Shown here: positions 4,485 through 10,467 of the stretch, one piece after another
Layout of the letters: every line of letters starts with the position of its first letter
Position numbering within the stretch: the stretch's first letter is position 1
Assembly (NCBI GenBank): GCA_021647535.1
Contig: JAKIUO010000102.1
Location: 1-10,467, forward strand
Length of the DNA: 10,467 bases
Source: Hyphomicrobiaceae bacterium
GTDB taxonomy: Bacteria; Pseudomonadota; Alphaproteobacteria; Rhizobiales; JAKIUO01
Direction: 5' to 3'
The notes under the pieces: generated by a model
Database searches by the model: none
What the model was told of the DNA's origin: nothing
What the model saw: only the letters and a program-made list of their open reading frames with translations
Program-made: the position numbers and the translations under genes

Positions 4485-6974
4485 TCAGCTGGCCTTTTCC
4501 ATGCGCGTGCGCAAGCAGCTTTCGATGATCTCATACAGCTCTTCACGGGCAAAGGGCTTGGCCAGATAGGCATTCATGCCCACCGCATAGCACTCCGTTT
4601 TGACCTCATCAAAGGCATTGGCCGTCAAGGCAATGATCGGCAACGGATTTTCGTACAGACCTGAATATTCCTCATAAGCACGGATTTCCTGTGTCGCCCT
4701 TATGCCATCCATATGCGGCATGTGAATATCCATCAATACGGCATCAAATCCTTTGCCCGTAGCGGACGCCTTGACCGCGTTGACAGCCTTCTGGCCATCG
4801 GTCACATGGGTCACATCATAGCCCACATGCTCCAGCAGACGACAGCCCAGCAAAGCGTTGATCTCATTGTCTTCGGCCAGCAGAATATGCGGCTTTGTCG
4901 ATACGGGTTGCTGTGGTGCCATAACCTCCTCGTGCGGGGGAATAGGCTCAGCTACCTTCTCGAAATTGCGAAAGCCTTCTTGCGCAGGTGCCAATGCTTT
5001 TGGCGCAAAATCGCTCTGTGTGGGCTCTGGCTGGCGAACCACTGAAGCCGCTTCGAGGCCCTCAAGCTGGCGCAACAGCGAAACATGGCGCACCGGACGG
5101 GTCAGATAGCTGTCATAGCCCTTGTCACTCAAGGCTTCATAGTCGCGACGATCGGTGGCCTCGATCAGCATCAGCCCCTTGACGGGATGGCCAGCATGGC
5201 ACTCGGCGGCCAGCGCCAGTTTCTGCGCAAAGGTCGGCGTATCAACGGCATCGCTGATGAGCACATCAAACGGCGCTCCAACCTTGTCTTCCAGCATTTC
5301 AAGGGCCATACGCTGGTCCTGCACCACCACATCAATGCCAAGAGATTTCAGCATTTTACCGATGAGATGACCTTCCAGATCATGATCGCAGGCAATCAGC
5401 ACCCGTTTCACATGTGAAGGACGAGGCAGATGTTGGCGCAAGGGAACGGCATCCGCCGCAAATTCCAGCTCCATATCAACCGTGAACACAGAGCCTTTGG
5501 CGCGCACACTCGACACATTGATCTCGCCGCCCATGGTTTCCACCAGGCGACGGGTGATGGCCAGACCAAGGCCGGTGCCACCATTGCGACGCGCGTTAGA
5601 GCTGTCGACCTGCTCGAACTCAACGAAAATGCGCTCCATATCGTCTTTGGAGAGGCCAATGCCGGTATCCGCAACACGAAAGCGCAGCAAATCATTATTT
5701 TCGCCCGCTGCAGAAATCTCCAGCATGACCCCACCCTCATCGGTGAATTTGATGGCGTTGCCAATCAGGTTGAGCAGGATCTGGCGCATACGCATTTCAT
5801 CGCCGATTACCAGATCGTGCAGATCAGGAGAGACAAAACAGCCAAGCGACAGGTTTTTCTCAAAAGCGCGCGGGGCCATCAATTCGACAACACCCTCGGC
5901 AAAACCGGTTATATTATAAGGCTTTTTGACCATTTCAAACTTGCCGGCCTCAATCTTCGAGAAATCGAGAATTTCGTCAATCAGCGACAACAAAGTCGTT
6001 GCCGATTTGCTGATGGCCTGACAATAAGTGCGCTGCTCTGGCGACAGATTGCTCTCGGCCAACAGATCGCTCATGCCCATAATGCCGTTCATGGGCGTTC
6101 TGATCTCATGGCTCATCGTCGCCAGAAAACGGGTTTTGGCGTGGTTGGCGCTTTCGGCCAGCGTGCGGGCTTCTTGCAATTCACTGGCGGCTTTTTTCGC
6201 GTCCGTTATATCGCGGCCCACCGTATGAACTTCGCGCAACTCGCCGTCTTCATCGCGAATGGCCACAGCCTCAAAACTGAACCAGCGCGCCCCGCTTTTG
6301 GTCATGAGCTGCTGCTCATACTGATCGTGATCCTGATCGCCAAACTGTCCAAAGGCCACAGCTTTACTGTCGCTGGCCGTTTCAGGCTCAAACAGTGCGC
6401 CGATGATTTCATTATGCTCAACGCCAAAAGTCTCGCAAAAGGCATCATTGACAAAGCTGATGCGGCCATTGCGGTCACGGCGCAAAATGATATCAAGCTG
6501 ATTGTCGAGCAGATCACGATAGCGCAACTCGCTGTCGCGCATTTCCCATTGCACATCGCGCAGGCTCTCAAGACCTTCATCAAGGCGCAGGGCCAATTGA
6601 TCAATCTTGCCTGAGGTCGCCTTGTTGGCCGCACCGCGCTCCGTAAATCTGCGCTGTTCGGAAAAAAGATAAGCAACGCCCAAACCGGCAAAGACCATGC
6701 CCGACAGAGCAAAAACTGACGTCACAGGAAGATTGAGCAGTTCGATAAGGGTCGCACCTGAGGCCAACATCAGCCCCGATGCAATCAACACGGCTCCAGG
6801 ACCCCCAATCGGATATTGCCGGGTTGCCCCAACATTCTCCTTTGGTTCCTTTGGCTGAATAGACGGCGCACCCTCGCCCGCCAAAACCTCATTACTATTG
6901 CCATTGCCATTACGATTGTCGGGCAATTCATGCCCGTTTTTTCTGCCCGAAGCAGACACCCCTACAAATGCCAT
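4485..6974 (-). CDS. Membrane-bound PAS hybrid histidine kinase with two receiver domains
   Basis: The 829-residue protein runs: Asn/Gly-rich cytoplasmic N-terminus; two membrane helices (about 58-80 and 84-104) with little periplasmic loop; coiled coil; PAS domain (about 150-258); HisKA with phospho-acceptor His289 in FLATMSHEIRTP; HATPase_c (about 392-503) with Asn406 in NLIGNAIKF, DTGIG at 436-440 and GGTGLGL at 465-471; a first receiver (about 522-640); a Pro/Glu-rich linker; and a second receiver (about 695-820) with Glu701/Asp702, phospho-acceptor Asp749 in LMDIHMP, Thr784 and Lys806. The first receiver keeps Asp575 but has Arg626 for the usual Lys and lacks the normal acidic pair and Thr, so it is degenerate. 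No HPt domain or separate regulator gene is nearby, so phosphate probably passes to an HPt protein encoded elsewhere. GAGGG lies four bases before the ATG. The signal sensed is unknown. Confidence 0.93.
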   Translation of the reverse strand: MAFVGVSASGRKNGHELPDNRNGNGNSNEVLAGEGAPSIQPKEPKENVGATRQYPIGGPGAVLIASGLMLASGATLIELLNLPVTSVFALSGMVFAGLGVAYLFSEQRRFTERGAANKATSGKIDQLALRLDEGLESLRDVQWEMRDSELRYRDLLDNQLDIILRRDRNGRISFVNDAFCETFGVEHNEIIGALFEPETASDSKAVAFGQFGDQDHDQYEQQLMTKSGARWFSFEAVAIRDEDGELREVHTVGRDITDAKKAASELQEARTLAESANHAKTRFLATMSHEIRTPMNGIMGMSDLLAESNLSPEQRTYCQAISKSATTLLSLIDEILDFSKIEAGKFEMVKKPYNITGFAEGVVELMAPRAFEKNLSLGCFVSPDLHDLVIGDEMRMRQILLNLIGNAIKFTDEGGVMLEISAAGENNDLLRFRVADTGIGLSKDDMERIFVEFEQVDSSNARRNGGTGLGLAITRRLVETMGGEINVSSVRAKGSVFTVDMELEFAADAVPLRQHLPRPSHVKRVLIACDHDLEGHLIGKMLKSLGIDVVVQDQRMALEMLEDKVGAPFDVLISDAVDTPTFAQKLALAAECHAGHPVKGLMLIEATDRRDYEALSDKGYDSYLTRPVRHVSLLRQLEGLEAASVVRQPEPTQSDFAPKALAPAQEGFRNFEKVAEPIPPHEEVMAPQQPVSTKPHILLAEDNEINALLGCRLLEHVGYDVTHVTDGQKAVNAVKASATGKGFDAVLMDIHMPHMDGIRATQEIRAYEEYSGLYENPLPIIALTANAFDEVKTECYAVGMNAYLAKPFAREELYEIIESCLRTRMEKAS

Positions 6975-7055
6975 ATCACCCTCAAAACTCTACGCATACT
7001 CACTTACTATGTACACACACTAGCAGCTATGTTTTGAAAACTGATTACCAAGAAA

Positions 7056-7083
7056 TTGAAATAGAGGGGTTTTTCACTATAGC
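7056..7083 (+). promoter_or_regulatory. Candidate promoter for the EamA permease gene
   Basis: TTGAAA (7056-7061) lies 16 bases from TATAGC (7078-7083) on the plus strand, giving a leader of about 70 bases. The -10 box overlaps the left half of an inverted repeat, ACTATAG at 7076-7082 and CTATAGT at 7099-7105 with 16 bases between, a position suited to an operator. The assignment is by inspection only. Confidence 0.4.
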
Positions 7084-7161
7084 GCGGACAATCCAAACCT
7101 ATAGTAAGTCAATCCTTAACAGGCTTGCGCACGGCTCCCGCCTTCTATATGACGATGGCAA

Positions 7162-8133
7162 ATGAACCATAAAACATCGGATAAAAAATTGGGAGCAAAG
7201 GCCGCGCGCAGCCATCCTCTGCCTCTATCAAGTAAGGGCATGGCGCTGGCCATCGGCGGGGCCTGCCTGTTTTCCACCAAGCCCATCATTATCAAGTTCG
7301 CTTATGGCTACCCGATTGATGCGGTCACGCTGATGACCCTGCGCATGGCGTTCTCCCTGCCCTTTTATCTGGTCTTTGCCGCCCTTGCCCTCGCACAGCA
7401 CAAGCGCGACGGCATAAAAACCGATCTGTCCGCACCAACTCTTGCCAAAATCGCGCTGATTGGACTTCTGGGCTATTATATTGCCAGCTATCTCGATCTT
7501 GTTGGCCTGACAATGGTGACCGCGCAATTCGAGCGGCTCATATTATTCACCTATCCAAGCTTTGTCATTTTGCTCGGGGTGTTATTTTTGGGGCGAAAGG
7601 TCACCCTGAAAATCCTAGCCTCCATGGCCCTTACATATGGCGGGCTGCTGATTATTTTCACCCGTGATTTCCAGATATATGGACAAGATCTCGCCCTTGG
7701 AGCGGCATTCATTTTTGGGGCTGCTGTGACCTTTGCGGGCTATATCACCTTCTCACAATCCCTTATTAAACGCACCGGCAGCCGCCTGTTCACCTGCATC
7801 GCCATGATTGCCGCCAGCCTGGCCATCCTCGTTCATTTCGTCCTGACCCACGAGGTCGCCCTCTTGGTCCAGCCCTTGCCCGTCTATGGCCTGACTTTCT
7901 TGATCGCCCTGCTGGCCACTGTCATTCCCTCTTTTTTGATTGCTGCCGCCATTGAGGAAATTGGTTCAGGTCCAACGGCGACCTTGTCGGGCGTCGGCCC
8001 GGTGTTCACCACTCTTTTAGGTATCAGCCTGTTGGGCGAGCCTTTTACGCTCTGGCATTTTGCTGGTATGGCTCTGGTGATCATTGGTGTGCTGGTCCTG
8101 TCACAAAAAAGACCCGCACTTTCTGAAAATTGA
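7162..8133 (+). CDS. EamA/DMT superfamily permease
   Basis: This 323-residue protein has ten predicted membrane helices arranged as two EamA repeats, about residues 27-170 and 178-315. Family marks include the first helix ACLFSTKPIIIKF, the end of the first half (AQFERLILFTYPSFVILLG...YGGLLII) and the closing LGEPFTLWHFAGMALVIIGV. DMT permeases export metabolites, amino acids or drugs from the cytoplasm; the substrate cannot be told from the sequence. The start at 7162 has a weak ribosome site; an ATG at 7240 (residue 27), preceded by AAGG, would remove a 26-residue basic hydrophilic tail and begin at the first helix. The gene is divergent from the hybrid kinase across 187 bases and may share transcription with the TraB/GumN gene 88 bases downstream. 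Family is certain, start is not. Confidence 0.92.
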   Translation: MNHKTSDKKLGAKAARSHPLPLSSKGMALAIGGACLFSTKPIIIKFAYGYPIDAVTLMTLRMAFSLPFYLVFAALALAQHKRDGIKTDLSAPTLAKIALIGLLGYYIASYLDLVGLTMVTAQFERLILFTYPSFVILLGVLFLGRKVTLKILASMALTYGGLLIIFTRDFQIYGQDLALGAAFIFGAAVTFAGYITFSQSLIKRTGSRLFTCIAMIAASLAILVHFVLTHEVALLVQPLPVYGLTFLIALLATVIPSFLIAAAIEEIGSGPTATLSGVGPVFTTLLGISLLGEPFTLWHFAGMALVIIGVLVLSQKRPALSEN

Positions 8134-8221
8134 ATGATCAGACTGGCAGACGAGCGGCCTGTCACAATATTGTCTAAAACCGGGCGTCTCGTGGCGCAAC
8201 TTCTAGCCAAGGAAAGCTTTC

Positions 8222-9265
8222 ATGAAACTCGCTCGCGCACTCATTATCGTCATCGCCCTTGCCATCACCATATTATTTGCCTGGCAGGCCAATTCCCCGG
8301 TATTCGCCAAGCCACAAACGCCCGCTTGTCGTGGCAATAATCTTCTGGAAGCCCTCAAAACAGAAAACCCGCCAGCCTACAAAGACCTCATCAGACGAGA
8401 GAAAGAAACGCCGAACGGCCAAGGCCTGTTGTGGAAAATCGAACGGGCTGGCGTGCGCCCCTCCTACCTTTATGGCACCATGCACATGACCGATGATCGC
8501 CTGACGACCTTGCCTGGACCAGTCGCCGATGTGCTTGATGACGCCAAGACTGTGGCGCTGGAAATTGGCGAAGTTCTTGATGAAAGCAAAATGACCATGG
8601 AGGTCATCAAAAACATTCGCCTTATGGCCTTTACAGACGGGCGCACCATCGAATCAGTGCTCTCTCCCCCCGAAATAAAGCTGCTCAAAACGAAACTGAA
8701 TGATTTGAACATGCCTTATGCCGCCTCGCGCATCATGAAGCCCTGGTTTGTCATGCTCAGCATGGCGCTGCCAAAATGCGAGCTGGCCCGACAAAAAGCT
8801 GGACTAAAAGCGCTTGATGCCTCCATTGCCCTGACAGCAAAAAACAATGGCAGCAAAATCATCGGGCTGGAAACCGTCAAGGAACAATTCTCTGCCTTTG
8901 CCAGCCTGTCCATCAAAGACCAAAAAGTGATGCTCTTGAACTCTCTTCATATGGGACATCTGCTGAATGACCAGATCGAGACCATGACACAGCTTTATTT
9001 GCAACGCAGGATCGCAGCTTTATGGCAGTTTTCCCTGCATATGAGCCACAAATATGCCAAGGCAACCAAAGAAGAGTTTGCCGCCCTTAAAAACTTTGAA
9101 CGCGTCCTGATCATCAAGCGCAACCAGGTCATGAGCCTACGTGCCCAGCCATTGATCAACAAAGGCAATCTGTTTATGGCGGTTGGCGCGCTGCACCTGC
9201 CGGGCAAAGACGGCCTGGTCGCCCTTTTGCGCAAAGCCGGTTACAAGCTGTCTGTTGTTTATTGA
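8222..9265 (+). CDS. Exported TraB/GumN (TIKI-like) family protein
   Basis: This 347-residue protein has an N-terminal signal or anchor (hydrophobic residues 6-21, possible cleavage after VFA at 29). The body is a TraB/PrgY/GumN domain with two GxxH motifs, GTMH (85-88) in RPSYLYGTMHM and GALH (322-325) in FMAVGALHLPGKDGL, plus conserved Glu114 in ALEIGE and Glu217 in IIGLE. In the animal TIKI relatives these His and Glu residues form a metal site used for proteolysis; whether bacterial members are proteases is not settled. Two cysteines, C36 and C186, could form a disulfide if the protein is periplasmic. AAGGAAAG lies five bases before the ATG, supporting the start. Its stop codon TGA (9263-9265) touches the stop of the convergent App1-like gene with no bases between. 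Confidence 0.9.
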   Translation: MKLARALIIVIALAITILFAWQANSPVFAKPQTPACRGNNLLEALKTENPPAYKDLIRREKETPNGQGLLWKIERAGVRPSYLYGTMHMTDDRLTTLPGPVADVLDDAKTVALEIGEVLDESKMTMEVIKNIRLMAFTDGRTIESVLSPPEIKLLKTKLNDLNMPYAASRIMKPWFVMLSMALPKCELARQKAGLKALDASIALTAKNNGSKIIGLETVKEQFSAFASLSIKDQKVMLLNSLHMGHLLNDQIETMTQLYLQRRIAALWQFSLHMSHKYAKATKEEFAALKNFERVLIIKRNQVMSLRAQPLINKGNLFMAVGALHLPGKDGLVALLRKAGYKLSVVY

Positions 9266-10354
9266 TTATGGCCTGAAGACGCGCACCGTCCATAAAGCCT
9301 CGGGCAAGCCTGTAAAAGCCTCTTCGAAACGCTGCTGGCGATTGTCTGCGCCCTCAACCCGGCGGATGGTAATCGCCTTGATCTGCGCCCCAAAACTGCG
9401 GGCGATCTCTCCATAAACTTCGGGGTCATGCTCGCCACTATCGCCAATCAACATAAAGCGATGTTGTGGATAGCGTTTGAGAATAGCGGTGATACGCTCG
9501 ATTTTGTAACTCTTGCTCGACTTCAGAAAATTAAGAAAACTGCGATCCTTCAAACGAAAATTGCGCAGGCCAACAGCACCACGCGGCACATGATTATCCA
9601 TGAACTGACGGAGCGAGGGGTAGAGCTGCCAGGGCGAGGCCGATATATAATGGAAATAGGCCCCCTCTTTTTCCAACTCACGCAAATAGGCTGACATAGT
9701 GCGGATCGGCTTGAAGGGGCGCAACAAGGAGTTGCGCAATAGCTCGCGCTTGTCCAGCACATTGGAGAGTTTGATAGTGTCGTCAATATCGCAGATCACC
9801 GACAGGCCCTGGCGGGGCACCAGCTTGATCTGGCCCAGAAAACTGCGCTGGTCGCCCTTTGGCAAATTGACCGACAAAGTCAGCCAGCTGCCTTCCCGAT
9901 CCTTGCCATTATAACGCAGATCAGTACGCACATGACCATTCGGCGTGCTTTTATCAAGAGTGACCAAAAGCGGCCGCGATTGCGCAAGAGAGCTGATGGA
10001 AAGTTTGAGCTGCTTACCGCGCTTATTGTCGACCAGAAAATATTTGATGCGCTCCACGAACAAAGGTGAAATCATATCGCGCGCACTCATACCGCCACGC
10101 TCAAGCGCTTCAGCAATCAACCAGCGCCCCAGCCGACGCGACAGATCCTTGTCTTCACGTTCGAAAACCCAGGCATGTATGGGAACATACCAACTGCCAT
10201 CCCCCTTTTGATGGGCATGGGTCGGCAGGAAAATCACTTCCTCATCAGCGCGCAGGCCAGCAGGTGTAAACGGCCACCATATGAGTAAGCTTGTTAGCAC
10301 AAGACCCACCAGAGCAAGAGGAAGAGGAGATAAAGTCCATTTGATTTTAGGCAT
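9266..10354 (-). CDS. App1-like phosphatidate phosphatase homologue (DUF2183)
   Basis: This 362-residue protein has one N-terminal hydrophobic segment (about 11-29) suggesting a signal anchor or signal peptide. The C-terminal half is the catalytic domain of the App1 (DUF2183) family of the HAD superfamily: motif I CDIDDTI with Asp189 and Asp191, motif II YISASPWQLYP (Ser238), a conserved Lys284 in SKSYKIERI, and motif IV LIGDSGEHDPEVYGEI (Asp305, Asp310). The yeast member App1 is a Mg-dependent phosphatidate phosphatase; bacterial members are assumed to act on phospholipids, not shown here. The N-terminal half (40-180), with IHAWVFERE, is the usual bacterial lead-in domain. The ATG at 10354 lacks a Shine-Dalgarno but sits 8 bases after a TATAAT box, suggesting a leaderless mRNA. 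Confidence 0.88.
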   Translation of the reverse strand: MPKIKWTLSPLPLALVGLVLTSLLIWWPFTPAGLRADEEVIFLPTHAHQKGDGSWYVPIHAWVFEREDKDLSRRLGRWLIAEALERGGMSARDMISPLFVERIKYFLVDNKRGKQLKLSISSLAQSRPLLVTLDKSTPNGHVRTDLRYNGKDREGSWLTLSVNLPKGDQRSFLGQIKLVPRQGLSVICDIDDTIKLSNVLDKRELLRNSLLRPFKPIRTMSAYLRELEKEGAYFHYISASPWQLYPSLRQFMDNHVPRGAVGLRNFRLKDRSFLNFLKSSKSYKIERITAILKRYPQHRFMLIGDSGEHDPEVYGEIARSFGAQIKAITIRRVEGADNRQQRFEEAFTGLPEALWTVRVFRP

Positions 10355-10361
10355 GAGCGCG

Positions 10362-10391
10362 ATTATAGGCCACGAATACAGGAGAAAGCAA
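10362..10391 (-). promoter_or_regulatory. Promoter implying leaderless mRNA for the App1-like gene
   Basis: On the minus strand a perfect TATAAT (10362-10367) is preceded, 18 bases upstream, by TTGCTT (10386-10391), and followed by seven bases before the ATG at 10354. The normal distance from -10 box to transcription start would put the first transcribed base at or next to the A of the ATG. There is no Shine-Dalgarno, consistent with leaderless translation. Confidence 0.55.
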
Positions 10392-10467
10392 GTTGGCCGT
10401 TCTCTTTTTATGAGGTTTTAGCCTTCAAAAACTTACCAAACAAGAACTTCTTAACTACGTGAACAAC

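Noticed and set aside
5430..6614. 394-residue open frame on the plus strand, antisense to the hybrid kinase
   Set aside because: It lies wholly inside the confidently identified kinase on the other strand, shows no recognisable domain and no ribosome site; a shadow of codon bias.
10380..10410. GAGAA...TTCTC hairpin followed by TTTTT on the plus strand
   Set aside because: The stem is only five bases with a long loop, and no plus-strand gene lies upstream to be terminated.

Overview
The window looks like chromosomal DNA of an alphaproteobacterium, most likely of the Hyphomicrobiales. The strongest support is the left edge, where UPF0262, a low-molecular-weight phosphatase-like gene and infA (IF-1) lie in the order typical of that class. 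The overlapping stop and start codons, the hybrid kinase and the exported TraB/GumN protein also fit. Placement below order level is a guess. There are no tRNA or rRNA genes, no CRISPR array and no transposase.

Layout, left to right. On the minus strand (1-1309): UPF0262 gene, LMW phosphatase-like gene (4-base overlap), then infA, which runs off the left edge. Divergent from these on the plus strand (1719-3615) is a tight two-gene unit: an exported caspase-like protease with a C-terminal SPOR-like domain, followed after 1 base by an exported zinc N-acetylmuramoyl-L-alanine amidase. At 3616-4047 there is no credible gene but a nested cluster of hairpins: outer inverted arms of about 110 bases around a 133-base REPIN/MITE-like element with 54-base arms. 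Next comes a small MmcQ/YjbR-family gene (plus), convergent with a large hybrid histidine kinase (minus, 829 aa). Divergent from the kinase are a ten-helix EamA/DMT permease and an exported TraB/GumN protein (both plus). The TraB/GumN stop codon abuts the stop codon of a convergent App1-like (DUF2183) phosphatidate phosphatase homologue on the minus strand, whose promoter suggests a leaderless mRNA.

How the genes may work together. The clearest functional pair is the caspase-SPOR protein and the amidase. Amidases strip stem peptides from peptidoglycan, and SPOR domains are known to bind glycan strands lacking stem peptides, so one gene may create the site to which the other is recruited. This is inference from domains and gene order, and it is the most interesting candidate system here. 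The hybrid kinase is an orphan: it has two receiver domains, the first degenerate, and no HPt or regulator gene beside it. The remaining genes look like independent housekeeping or envelope functions.
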